A stretch of 64,000 nucleotides of DNA from Oscillatoria sp. FACHB-1407 (GTDB lineage Bacteria; Cyanobacteriota; Cyanobacteriia; Elainellales; Elainellaceae). Location: NCBI RefSeq assembly GCF_014697545.1, contig NZ_JACJSA010000029.1, positions 1 through 64,000 on the forward strand, in the 5' to 3' direction. The notes beneath the pieces are model-generated. The model did no database searches. It was not told the DNA's origin and was given only the letters and a program-made list of their open reading frames with translations. The translations under genes were made by a program, and so were the position numbers. This document shows positions 10,272 through 17,937 of this stretch, in pieces (position 1 is the first letter of the stretch; every line of letters starts with the position of its first letter).

Positions 10272-11411
10272 ATGTATCACTCGTCCAATCCCTCACCTGA
10301 CAGCACCTACATTCGCCCTGCCCATCGGGGCAAGCACAAAATTTTTATTGGGATGGCTCCCGGTGTCGGTAAAACCTACCGAATGCTTGAAGAGGGGCAT
10401 CGCCTCCGACAGGAAGGCATTGACGTGGTAATTGGGTTACTCGAAACCCATAATCGGCAGGAGACCGCACAACGGGCAGAAGGGCTGGAAACATTGCCCC
10501 GTCAGCAAATTAACTGTTCTGGCGTTATTTTGTCTGAAATGGACACAGATGGGATCTTGGTTCGCCAACCGCAACTGGTTCTGATTGATGAACTTGCCCA
10601 TACCAATGTCCCCGGTTCTCAGCGAGAAAAACGCTATCAGGATGTAGAAGTTGTGTTGGCAGCAGGAATTGATGTTTTTTCAACCGTCAATATCCAGCAT
10701 TTAGAAAGCTTGAATGACTTGGTTGCTCGAATTACAGGGGTTGTGGTGCGGGAGCGAATCCCCGATCGCTTGCTGGAAGAAGCCGATCAAGTAGTCGTGA
10801 TTGATGTCACACCAGAGACACTAGAAGATCGCCTCAAAGACGGTAAAATCTACGCCCCTGAAAAAGTTGACCAATCGCTGCAAAACTTCTTCCAACGGCG
10901 TAATCTGATTGCCTTACGTGAATTAGCCTTACGAGAGGTTGCTGACAATATTGAAGAAGATGCTCTGGAGGAAGCATCGAATGGAAGTAAAGCAGATGCT
11001 CCTTTTTGCAATATCCATGAGCGAGTTCTCGTTTGCGTTTCAACCTATCCCAATGCAATTCAGCTAATTCGACGCGGTGCCCGAATTGCCGGATATATGC
11101 ACGCTCCCTTCTACTGTTTGTTTGTGGATGATCCCGATCGCTTCCTCACTAAAGCAGAGAGTTTGCATGTTGAAACTTGCGAAAGGCTCTGTAAAGAGTT
11201 TGGTGGAGAATTTATCCGAGTGACAAACTATGACAAAGCGAAGGCGATCGCAGACGTTGCAAAAAACTATTACATTACTCAAATTGTGATTGGTGAAAGT
11301 CAACGATCGCGTTGGAAACTGATGCTGAGCGGTTCACTGACTCATAAATTGTTGCGATCGCTCAAAAACATTGATGTTCACATTATCGCAACTGATAAAC
11401 AAGGTTCTTAA
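10272..11411 (+). CDS. kdpD: Short KdpD: KdpD N-terminal domain plus USP domain, no kinase
   Basis: A 379-residue cytoplasmic protein equivalent to the N-terminal half of E. coli KdpD. The KdpD domain spans about 15-225, with Walker A GMAPGVGKTY near 26 and Walker B LVLIDELAHTN near 102. A universal-stress-protein-like domain spans about 248-375. There are no membrane segments, HisKA or ATPase domain. Such truncated KdpD proteins are normal for cyanobacterial kdp operons and are thought to modulate K+/ATP sensing together with another kinase. The divergent kinase/regulator pair upstream of kdpA is a candidate partner. It is the last gene of the operon, three bases after kdpC. Confidence 0.93.
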   Translation: MYHSSNPSPDSTYIRPAHRGKHKIFIGMAPGVGKTYRMLEEGHRLRQEGIDVVIGLLETHNRQETAQRAEGLETLPRQQINCSGVILSEMDTDGILVRQPQLVLIDELAHTNVPGSQREKRYQDVEVVLAAGIDVFSTVNIQHLESLNDLVARITGVVVRERIPDRLLEEADQVVVIDVTPETLEDRLKDGKIYAPEKVDQSLQNFFQRRNLIALRELALREVADNIEEDALEEASNGSKADAPFCNIHERVLVCVSTYPNAIQLIRRGARIAGYMHAPFYCLFVDDPDRFLTKAESLHVETCERLCKEFGGEFIRVTNYDKAKAIADVAKNYYITQIVIGESQRSRWKLMLSGSLTHKLLRSLKNIDVHIIATDKQGS

Positions 11412-11570
11412 TAAGAAGCTACTGATTCAAGTAATAGTAACTTGACGCTAAAGATTGCCCCTTTCCCTTTTCCTGTATTATCAGCATGAATCGCGCCGTT
11501 GTGGAGTTTGGCAATGTGATGGGCGATCGCCCCATCTGCCCCTGTTCCAGAAAGCCCCTCTATCATGCCT
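11408..11570 (-). pseudogene. Decayed C-terminus of a histidine kinase
   Basis: On the minus strand the last 50 or so codons read GLSGTGADGAIAHHIAKLHN and continue through GAIHADNTGKGKGAIFSVKL to a stop that overlaps the kdpD stop. This is the G2 box and final strands of a GHKL ATPase domain; the usual GTGLGLAIAHHI has become GTGADGAIAHHI. Nothing kinase-like precedes it: the open frame continues antisense through the recombinase gene but without homology. It is therefore a 3' remnant of a kinase gene that once ended head-to-head with kdpD, most simply cut by the insertion or rearrangement that brought in the recombinase. Confidence 0.7.
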
Positions 11571-11619
11571 GAAACGGTTCTATTTGCAGGGAGTCGCAAT
11601 AATAGTCTGAGAATAATCA

Positions 11620-11647
11620 GATAGAGATAAGTGCAATTATCTCTATC
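11620..11647. repeat. Perfect 11-bp inverted repeat at the recombinase 5' end
   Basis: Arms GATAGAGATAA and TTATCTCTATC are separated by GTGCAA. It lies between the kinase remnant and the recombinase start, 28 bases before the ATG. It may be an operator, a transcription terminator for either strand (no U-run is seen) or a recombination site. Confidence 0.6.
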
Positions 11648-11675
11648 AGAAATCCACCTAACTCCCGCGATCTCC

Positions 11676-12671
11676 ATGTCTCCATCCCCCGCTGACCCGT
11701 TTTTGCCCATCGTGATTGTGCCGCTCCAGGGCGGCAAGGTAGAGGAGCCTCGACGGGCAGAACCACCAGACCTTAGGCACTGGCAGATTGAGGAGTTTCT
11801 GCGCCAGACGGGGAAGGCGGACAACACGCAGCGTACCTACCGGGGGCAGTTAGTACGATTTGCCGCCTGGTGCGATAAGTCCTGGTTGGACGTAACGCCC
11901 AGCGATATCGGCAAGTATCGGCGGGAGTTGAAGCTGAAGGGGTTGAAGCCGACCTCGATTAATCATGCGTTGAATACTCTGCGATCCTTCTACCAGTGGC
12001 TCCGGCGCAGCAATGGCTACCCAATGAATCAGCCACTGCCGACGGATGCGATCGATCTGGAGCGGCAGCCGGAACTCCAGGCAGACCACATCGAGGCGGA
12101 GGACTTGAGCCAACTGTGGGCGGTGCTGGAACTGGAGGAAAAAACTCGGATACGCGATCGGGCGATCATTGCGGTGCTCAGTCATGGACTACGGGCATCG
12201 GAAGCGTCTGCTCTGAATGTGGAGCATTGGAACGGCAAGATTTTGAAGGTTCATCGCTCGAAGGGGCAGAATGTGTCGGAGGTTCCATTGAGTCGAGAGG
12301 CACGATCTCATTTGGAGGCTTATCTGGAGTGGCGACGGCAGCAAGGGGGACTGTTTGAGCCACTGCTGGAGAGTCCGATGTTTCTGGCACAGGACCCAAA
12401 GAGTGCAGGGCATCGGTTGGGCTACAAAGGGTTGCACCGGATGGTGAAGAAGCTGGGGGCGATCTCAGGGGTGGAAGATGTGAAGCCCCACCGGTTCCGG
12501 CATACGTTTGGGACGGAGGTAACGCGGCGAGGCGTTGACCCACTGTTTGGCAAAGAGTTGATGGGAATTAAAAGCGACAAGGTGTTTCAGCGTTACACCA
12601 AAGGGGTGTTTAAGCAGGCGGCTGCGGAGGCGTGTCTGAAGGCGATTGGGGAAAGCGATGAGAACCTGTAG
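11676..12671 (+). CDS. Tyrosine recombinase (XerC/D-like, phage-integrase family)
   Basis: A 331-residue site-specific recombinase. The SAM-like core-binding domain is about 35-125 (TQRTYRGQLVRFAAWCDKSW). The catalytic domain has Arg in HGLRASE near 171, Lys in HRSKGQN near 196, HRFRHTFGTE near 272 and the nucleophile Tyr in FQRYTKG near 306. The second His/Trp position (usually GH) reads MGIKSD, a departure to note. The start at 11676 avoids running into the upstream inverted repeat; an in-frame start at 11631 is also possible. It sits at the edge between kdp and accessory DNA and is followed by a short repeat that recurs at the far end of the window, so a role in island movement is likely but inferred. 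Confidence 0.88.
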   Translation: MSPSPADPFLPIVIVPLQGGKVEEPRRAEPPDLRHWQIEEFLRQTGKADNTQRTYRGQLVRFAAWCDKSWLDVTPSDIGKYRRELKLKGLKPTSINHALNTLRSFYQWLRRSNGYPMNQPLPTDAIDLERQPELQADHIEAEDLSQLWAVLELEEKTRIRDRAIIAVLSHGLRASEASALNVEHWNGKILKVHRSKGQNVSEVPLSREARSHLEAYLEWRRQQGGLFEPLLESPMFLAQDPKSAGHRLGYKGLHRMVKKLGAISGVEDVKPHRFRHTFGTEVTRRGVDPLFGKELMGIKSDKVFQRYTKGVFKQAAAEACLKAIGESDENL

Positions 12672-12685
12672 ATAGATGTGCGCTG

Positions 12686-12709
12686 CTAATATCAAGCCGT
12701 AACTACCCC
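12686..12709 (+). repeat. Left copy of CTAATATCAAG repeat (candidate attachment site)
   Basis: CTAATATCAAGCCGTAAC followed by TACCCC. The same 11-bp core and a diverged tail recur at 63966-63991, again just downstream of a tyrosine recombinase gene and in the same orientation. It could be an attachment-site half or merely a dispersed repeat. Confidence 0.45.
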
Positions 12710-12718
12710 TTTGATGGA

Positions 12719-12741
12719 AGTCCTGTCATGGTGACAAGACT
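12719..12741 (+). terminator. TGTCA-N3-TGACA hairpin after the recombinase gene
   Basis: The stem AGTC-(C/A)-TGTCA closes on a TGG loop; a T/A-rich tract follows within ten bases. It is one of three elements with the core CCTGTCAYRRTGACAA in 12.7-22.6 kb. It can act as a terminator for the recombinase gene or as a protein-binding palindrome. Confidence 0.5.
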
Positions 12742-12803
12742 TTGATGGGAAAAAAGGCTTCAGCCTTTAAACTAATGGATAACGAACTTTTGTACTAGTG
12801 GTT

Positions 12804-13079
12804 ATGCGGCAAACGCAAGCAGGATACTGGCTCGATCGCGAGGAACTTATGAAAATTCGCGATCGCAAATTACTTTCAAGCGATCGCGACTACCTGTACT
12901 TTGCATTGCAGATTGATTACCCAGGGAAACTCAACCCGCAGATTGACGTGGATGCTTTTTGCGATCGCTGGAATCTCAGTGCGGGGGACTTTTACAAGGC
13001 ACTGGGGGATCTGAAAAATAAAAGAATTGTAGAGGCGATTTCCAATCAACTGAACCTGCATCTTCAGGAAACGGTCTAA
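12804..13079 (+). CDS. Small hypothetical protein, plasmid type
   Basis: A 91-residue soluble, charged protein. An alternative GTG start lies two codons upstream. The middle part (PQIDVDAFCDRWNLSAGDFYKALGDL, split here at PQID and DAFCDRW) suggests a winged-helix-like fold: short helices followed by a K/N-rich strand turn. Similar small proteins are frequent on cyanobacterial plasmids, but I do not recognise a named family. HIP1 sites are dense in its first half. The next gene starts 12 bases downstream with a good ribosome site, so the two form an operon. Confidence 0.6.
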   Translation: MRQTQAGYWLDREELMKIRDRKLLSSDRDYLYFALQIDYPGKLNPQIDVDAFCDRWNLSAGDFYKALGDLKNKRIVEAISNQLNLHLQETV

Positions 13080-13091
13080 GGAGAAGATGCT

Positions 13092-13418
13092 GTGAACCAA
13101 TATCCAAGAGAATTACCGCCGTTTCCTCCCCTCTTCAATTACCCCTTATTTGCGCCTCCGATCGAGATTGACGGGGAACTAATTTATGACGCTCGATACT
13201 GCGCTGCTTTCTTCCTGTATCAGGCTTATCTCCAAGATGTGAAAGCAATCACAATTACGCTAAAACTGATCATAGAAGCTAATTCAAATATTGATGCGAT
13301 TCAATTATTCAATCGATGTAAACAATGCGATCGCGCAGCAATTCTGCAGGCGATCGCATTGATGAGTCTGGCTTTAGAATATCGCTTCGAGGTGGCAGGA
13401 ACCGCTGAACACAATTGA
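13092..13418 (+). CDS. Small hypothetical protein
   Basis: A 108-residue protein starting at GTG, with AAGGAG eight bases upstream deciding the start. It is Pro-rich at the N-terminus (about 1-25) and then helical (about 38-100). No membrane segment or catalytic motif is seen. It is the second gene of the small operon and converges on the HNH gene. Not recognised; a plasmid-maintenance or accessory role is a guess from context. Confidence 0.6.
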   Translation: MNQYPRELPPFPPLFNYPLFAPPIEIDGELIYDARYCAAFFLYQAYLQDVKAITITLKLIIEANSNIDAIQLFNRCKQCDRAAILQAIALMSLALEYRFEVAGTAEHN

Positions 13419-13435
13419 TGGATGAGAAAGCACTG

Positions 13436-13747
13436 CTATTCCCAAACTAAGGGACGCCAATCAGCAGGAATTAAACCTTGCTTTAACGCGCGAGCGATCA
13501 TTCCCTGGTGGGCATGACTGGCGCGAAGTACATGGCAGCGCCGACACAATACACGCAAGTTGCGATCGCGGTTACTACCACCGTTTGATAACTCGACAAT
13601 GTGATCAATATCCGCCTGCCAGAGTGGGAGTGAGTAGGGCAAAGTATCGATACAGTAAGGTCCCTGGCACTTTCCTTGATCTCGCTCCCAAATGCGCTTC
13701 CGCGTTTTTTTCCACTCGGCTTTGTGCTGACGTTTGGTTTTACCCAT
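13436..13747 (-). CDS. HNH endonuclease (McrA-like small form)
   Basis: A 103-residue nuclease from the ATG at 13747; an in-frame ATG at 13783 would add 12 residues. It has the zinc/HNH layout: CQGPYC, then ADIDHIVELSNGG (the catalytic DH), then the Asn of NLRVLC and CRRCH. Such stand-alone HNH proteins cut DNA in phages, homing elements or restriction systems. The upstream region toward the RAMP-like gene contains dense palindromes. The biological target is unknown. Confidence 0.85.
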   Translation of the reverse strand: MGKTKRQHKAEWKKTRKRIWERDQGKCQGPYCIDTLPYSLPLWQADIDHIVELSNGGSNRDRNLRVLCRRCHVLRASHAHQGMIARALKQGLIPADWRPLVWE

Positions 13748-13835
13748 AACCTTTAATAACCGTGCCGTGTCTTGTCGCAGCATGCCGAGTCATACCCTGT
13801 CGGGGCAGGCCGAGGCGGGACGCGCCTAGCCTAGT

Positions 13836-13876
13836 CGAGCCATGGCTCGCCCTGATTCGCCTTAGGACGAATCAGG
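13836..13876. repeat. Back-to-back palindromes between HNH and RAMP-like genes
   Basis: CGAGCCATGGCTCG (13836-13849, perfect) is followed immediately by a hairpin with 9-bp arms CCTGATTCG/CGAATCAGG (13851-13876). The second overlaps the last codons of the minus-strand gene and can serve as its terminator, although no U-run follows. Confidence 0.55.
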
Positions 13877-14509
13877 CTCTTCGAAGGCGAGGATTTTGAA
13901 CCTCCCTAATCCCATGCTTCGCCCGTCACCTAATCCCACAAATTCTCCAGCCTGTACACAAATACTTTCCATTTGGCTACGAGATACAATCGTCTTGTCA
14001 AACTGAATCCCAAAACTGCATTGCCAGCCAGGGGCAGTGCTCACTCGGTATCGAATATTTCTGTTTTTCGTGCTCGGATTTACCACCGGCGACACATCAA
14101 CAAAAACTTCGGGCATTTCTTCTTGGAAAATACCATCACGTAAATGCTCTGGGTTTCTAGGGACAAACCGACCTTGAACTATGATCGCCTTGCTTGGAAC
14201 TCGCACCGTAGCGGTTACAAACTTTTCCAGGCTAGTTCTGCCCTGCTTGATAAATCGGCCTCCCTCGCGTAGACACTTAAAGACGGCGCTGGGTAGGATG
14301 TAAAGCTCTCGTTCCGGTGTCATTAACACTGATCGCCGCCATTCGTCGGGATCATTTCCTGCAACGCCACTCCTTTCTTGAGGGTCAAGTGAGAGCACAT
14401 GAGGACCGAAATGATTCCACAGTAAGGGACGAGTGCCCTCAATTTTTACCTGAACCTTGGCTGAATTACCGACTGTGGGATTAACGGTGGAATTATCAGA
14501 AGTTGTCAT
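13862..14509 (-). CDS. RAMP-like uncharacterised protein
   Basis: A 215-residue protein. The N-terminal half starts with a strand, VQVKIEGTRPLLWNHFG, and the C-terminus has a glycine-rich signature GLGDGRSMGLGRFKI (about 190-204). The G-x-G-x-x-R-x-x-G-x-G-R-F pattern resembles the glycine-rich loop of RAMP/Cas-type RNA-binding folds, and similar proteins occur in phage and plasmid genomes. No other cas gene and no CRISPR array is nearby, so it is not called a Cas protein. Central residues carry RLPS-type beta segments. It is downstream of the NACHT gene on the same strand, separated by a TGTCA palindrome. Function unknown. Confidence 0.6.
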   Translation of the reverse strand: MTTSDNSTVNPTVGNSAKVQVKIEGTRPLLWNHFGPHVLSLDPQERSGVAGNDPDEWRRSVLMTPERELYILPSAVFKCLREGGRFIKQGRTSLEKFVTATVRVPSKAIIVQGRFVPRNPEHLRDGIFQEEMPEVFVDVSPVVNPSTKNRNIRYRVSTAPGWQCSFGIQFDKTIVSRSQMESICVQAGEFVGLGDGRSMGLGRFKILAFEEPDSS

Positions 14510-14586
14510 CTATTTTCCGTTTATGAATCAATGCTGTTCACAACCATCATTAAAATGTTTCACCTAAAATACAGTCGAGTGAATCC

Positions 14587-14599
14587 TGTCACGGTGACA
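14587..14599. repeat. TGTCA-CGG-TGACA palindrome
   Basis: The second CCTGTCAYRRTGACAA element, lying between the stop of the NACHT gene and the start of the RAMP-like gene. Unlike the other two, its flanks do not extend the stem, which favours a protein-binding site over a simple terminator. Confidence 0.5.
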
Positions 14600-14621
14600 A
14601 TCCAATCAGAATTTATGAAAG

Positions 14622-17348
14622 TTATGACTGTTGTAGAACAACAGTAGGCTTGTGCCAGGAGTCGTAGAACTCGGTATAGCTCATCCTGCTAGAGCAACGC
14701 ACAATGATATGACGAAAATAATGTGCACAATCTGGGTTTCGTTCCCCCTGTTGCTTGTAACCATAGTTTGACCCTCCAATAATGAGTTTTAACAGCTCAG
14801 TTGTGGTAGATGAGTCAACCATTAAATCGTAGAAGTAGTCAGCGATCGCCACTTGAACAAATTTATCGTTGCACCGAGTAAGCAGAGAAGCCATTGCTTT
14901 AACCACATCTGTCTGGTTGATACTGCATTGAGCAAGAATCCACGCAATTGAACGCATAAAGTTAAGGTTAAAGCTGGTTCCAGAATGCTTAATTAAGACA
15001 GCAATTGCGTCTTCACTAATGAGATGTTTGTTTATTAAATTATTGACGACTCTGCCACGAATAAACGGATCTTTGCTATTATTCAACCTCTTTACTAAAT
15101 CTCGAAATTCAAAACCGTCGATCGCTTCAAGTTCTTCCCTACGCAAAGTCTTCAGTTGTTCAACTTGATTTTTGGCCTTCTGATATAGCTTGTATCCAGG
15201 ATTGAGCTTATGTGTTGTAAATTGAACCATATGAACCATGTAATCAAAGTCCGAAAGCGATGAAGGATCAATATCAGGAGGTTCGTTTATACAGTTTTCG
15301 GAATGCATCCAGTACCCTAAAAACTTCGTTAACTTCTCACGATATTGTTTAACGTTATACAGCCATGCTTCGTCACTCCAGACGTGAGATATATCGTCCC
15401 ACTCGTCATAAAATAAAACTGTTGGACTAGCTTCTTTGTCTTCAGAAGTTACTTCGTTAAGACTACAACCATCAAACACATTACGCCCTTCATCAGTAAG
15501 CGTGTATATGCGTGTTCGATCGAAGAGGTTTTCGCATCCATCATCAAATTGCAACACTGACCACATGAATTGGTCTTTTTCTGCTGCTGTTATTTCTCTA
15601 GGATTCCGTCCTAACCAAAATAAAATAACCTCTCTCCAATGAGGATCAAAAACTCGGTAGGGCTTGTACTGGTCTGGATTCGTCTCGTCCTTCACAGGCT
15701 TGTTTTGGTGATCGCAAGGAAGAAAAAAGTCTCGACTGCGGACAGCGAGGGACGCAAAATATTCCTGAAAAGAGGAGTGGATGAAGGCATAGGCGTTTTC
15801 TATCTGCCTCTCCGTTACGACCTGCATTGGTTTGAGCCAACCGATACCAGTTGCAAGACCTAATAATTGTGGACTGAGGATCTCCTTGACTAATTCTTCC
15901 TGTATCCAGAAATGAGAACCTCCATCGATCGCTGTACATGCGAGCCTGGGTAAGGCTGAGTAAAGTTCTTCTGGCTGTGCATCAGCGGTAGATAATGTAG
16001 GGCGTTTCCAACTATCGACCGCTTCGACGAACTCTTTGTATAACCCAGCTTTGGTTGATGGCATGGGTCTCCGCAAGATCTCCCAAGTTTTGCACAGTAG
16101 AGTCAGAAGCAGTGGATTTTTGGCTAGATCCCGGACTTGTTCATTCCTTGGATCATGCAACTCAGAACGGAAAGCACTGAGTAATTCAGGTTCATTCGCC
16201 CACCATTTATGGAGGAATGCATCGACTGAGCTAGGAGAATCAGGCTGACCGAGGTCAAGGATTTGATAGATTTCAAATCCATCTAGTTCGTTACGCCTTC
16301 CTGCCCACAAGTGAGGGCGACTCGATAGAATAACGTGCGCGTTGCTGAGCCAGCCTTTCAGTTGTTTGAGTAACTTGGAAACAGAGTCACTGGAATTTGA
16401 ATATTCATCTAATCCGTCAAGCAGCAGCCATACCTTCTTGCGCTGACATAAATCTTCTAGTGCGTCTTCAGTTTCCTTGTCGATGTGTCGCTGTTTGAGT
16501 GCCGTCTCAAGCCATTCCCCTAGTAAATGCTCTTCCAGGGGTTCTTTCAAATCTGCAAGGGAGACCCAGATTGCTATTGAGTTCGCAAGTTGCCCAAACT
16601 CCGGTTCGGAAGGTGGCTCAAATATCTTTTCAGCAAATTCTTGCAGAAAGGTTGTTTTTCCTGCGCCAGTGTCTCCAACGATCGCAATTCGCAGACCAGG
16701 CGATTGGCTATCCGCTAAATTTTCCAGCAACTGCTTGAGTAGAGTTTCTAGAGCCAGAGCGGTTATTTCTTCGCGATCGACTTCTGCTGGTGTTTCAAAA
16801 GAATTCTGTTGCAGTCTAGAAAAATGCTGAGGGCTTTTTTCTCTTCTCACAATTTGGAGAGGTATGAAAAGGTCTTTCCGGCCACGTCCTGGTTCCGTGT
16901 CGCCTAGAAGTGGCGAACTTGTGAGTCTGTTCGTTTGCTCCTGCAAAGACCGATACAAGCAGTCTCTTCTATCTAGCAAAAGATTTAATTGTGGATCCGG
17001 TATATCAGGAGGTGCTTCCGGTTCCTTAAATGCAGGAGTTTGACCAGGACAACGTTCTTCTATGCACTCGTGAAACTGCTCTTCAGTTAAACCTAATACA
17101 ATGGCGATCGCCACTGCAGTGTCATAATCTACGTTCTCTCGAAGAAAAAATCTTTTCAATGTGCTTGCTGAGGTAGAAGCAGCATCAATAAGATCGCTCT
17201 CTGATTTCCCTCCCCGATAATAAGTTGATCGCGCCCCTTTAAGTCTTCTCAAGCCAGACTCTGTTAAGTAAACGCTCATAGTGGCACGTTGAATGGAGCC
17301 TTGTGGCTTTTTCTTTTTACTCCGGGAAGAGCGTTTATCCTTATCCAT
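14622..17348 (-). CDS. HTH-NACHT STAND NTPase with helical-repeat C-terminus
   Basis: A 908-residue signal-transducing NTPase. After a Lys/Arg-rich tail, residues about 25-95 form an HTH-like domain (LTESGLRRLKGA ... STSASTLKRFF ... IVLGLTEEQFHE) of the kind found before NACHT in cyanobacteria. The NACHT domain has Walker A GDTGAGKTTFL near 226, Walker B VWLLLDGLDEYS near 305 and the sensor ILSSRPH near 337. The C-terminal third has HEAT-like helices (about 730-830). Bacterial NACHT proteins of this plan act in phage defence or regulated cell death. No enzymatic effector domain is obvious, so the HTH may be the output. Its gene is monocistronic, with a 590-bp upstream gap. Confidence 0.85.
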   Translation of the reverse strand: MDKDKRSSRSKKKKPQGSIQRATMSVYLTESGLRRLKGARSTYYRGGKSESDLIDAASTSASTLKRFFLRENVDYDTAVAIAIVLGLTEEQFHECIEERCPGQTPAFKEPEAPPDIPDPQLNLLLDRRDCLYRSLQEQTNRLTSSPLLGDTEPGRGRKDLFIPLQIVRREKSPQHFSRLQQNSFETPAEVDREEITALALETLLKQLLENLADSQSPGLRIAIVGDTGAGKTTFLQEFAEKIFEPPSEPEFGQLANSIAIWVSLADLKEPLEEHLLGEWLETALKQRHIDKETEDALEDLCQRKKVWLLLDGLDEYSNSSDSVSKLLKQLKGWLSNAHVILSSRPHLWAGRRNELDGFEIYQILDLGQPDSPSSVDAFLHKWWANEPELLSAFRSELHDPRNEQVRDLAKNPLLLTLLCKTWEILRRPMPSTKAGLYKEFVEAVDSWKRPTLSTADAQPEELYSALPRLACTAIDGGSHFWIQEELVKEILSPQLLGLATGIGWLKPMQVVTERQIENAYAFIHSSFQEYFASLAVRSRDFFLPCDHQNKPVKDETNPDQYKPYRVFDPHWREVILFWLGRNPREITAAEKDQFMWSVLQFDDGCENLFDRTRIYTLTDEGRNVFDGCSLNEVTSEDKEASPTVLFYDEWDDISHVWSDEAWLYNVKQYREKLTKFLGYWMHSENCINEPPDIDPSSLSDFDYMVHMVQFTTHKLNPGYKLYQKAKNQVEQLKTLRREELEAIDGFEFRDLVKRLNNSKDPFIRGRVVNNLINKHLISEDAIAVLIKHSGTSFNLNFMRSIAWILAQCSINQTDVVKAMASLLTRCNDKFVQVAIADYFYDLMVDSSTTTELLKLIIGGSNYGYKQQGERNPDCAHYFRHIIVRCSSRMSYTEFYDSWHKPTVVLQQS

Positions 17349-17937
17349 TCCCTGTTGTGAAGTAGCACCACTTAAAGGGTAATCATTTTTTCCAATAAGG
17401 GATGATTGTTTCTCCTCCTAATTGCGCTTAATTGAGTAGTAGTAGCTGAATCGCTTGCTAGGCAAGACTTGTAGGCTTTTAAACTTCTGACTCAAAGGGT
17501 GAGCTTAATTGGGCTAATTTGGACTGGTTTAGCAGAATGTTTTCTTTTAGATTGAGAGTGTTATCAGAAGCAACTTACATCTCTCTGATGCTTTGCTTTA
17601 GATAATTCCTTGATTAGGGCTGAGACTTATGGAATTTCATTGATTTAAGTTGGCTCTAAAGACAACTTCCGTTTGAATATTTCGATAAGTTTTAAGTGAC
17701 GTTTACTTGCTTCGAATTCAATAAGAGCCTCTCTCATAAAACCTGTGCTCACTTGCTGACAAGGTTTTGCCATGTTGCTCTCAATTCTTATCTCAGTAAG
17801 TAAATATAACTTACGAAGTCAGATTTTCTGATAGTTAAATCGATTGTAACCATGACAGGGATTCATTGCCCTTGCTTTGTGCTGCCAATTATTCCTACTA
17901 ATAGCCCTCGCTGAAACACATCACTGGAGTAGATCTC
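17349..17937. other. Intergenic region between NACHT gene and recombinase partner
   Basis: About 590 bases with no supportable gene. It is AT-rich, lies between two divergent genes and ends in a 58-bp leader element (17851-17908). A dyad around AATCATTTTTTCCAATAAGG near 17385 sits just upstream of the NACHT start. Confidence 0.5.
17851..17908 (+). repeat. 58-bp leader element, copy 1
   Basis: It begins CATGACAGGGAT, includes CTTTGTGCTGCCAA and ends TAGCCCT, 29 bases before the GTG of the next gene. It is about 85% identical to 20091-20148, which precedes the catalytic recombinase. The first ten bases match, inverted, the half-site of the TGTCA palindromes. Confidence 0.8.

Noticed and set aside
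11408-11827. A 139-codon open frame antisense to the recombinase gene
   Set aside because: Only its last 50 codons resemble a protein (kinase G2 box); the rest is antisense to a well-supported recombinase. It is kept only as a kinase remnant at 11408-11570.
12178-12543. Open frames on the minus strand inside the recombinase gene
   Set aside because: They are antisense to the conserved catalytic domain and show no domain pattern or ribosome site.
13862-14509. Cas RAMP (Cas5/6/7) protein
   Set aside because: Only the glycine-rich loop is similar; there is no array, no other cas gene, and phage/plasmid proteins share this loop.
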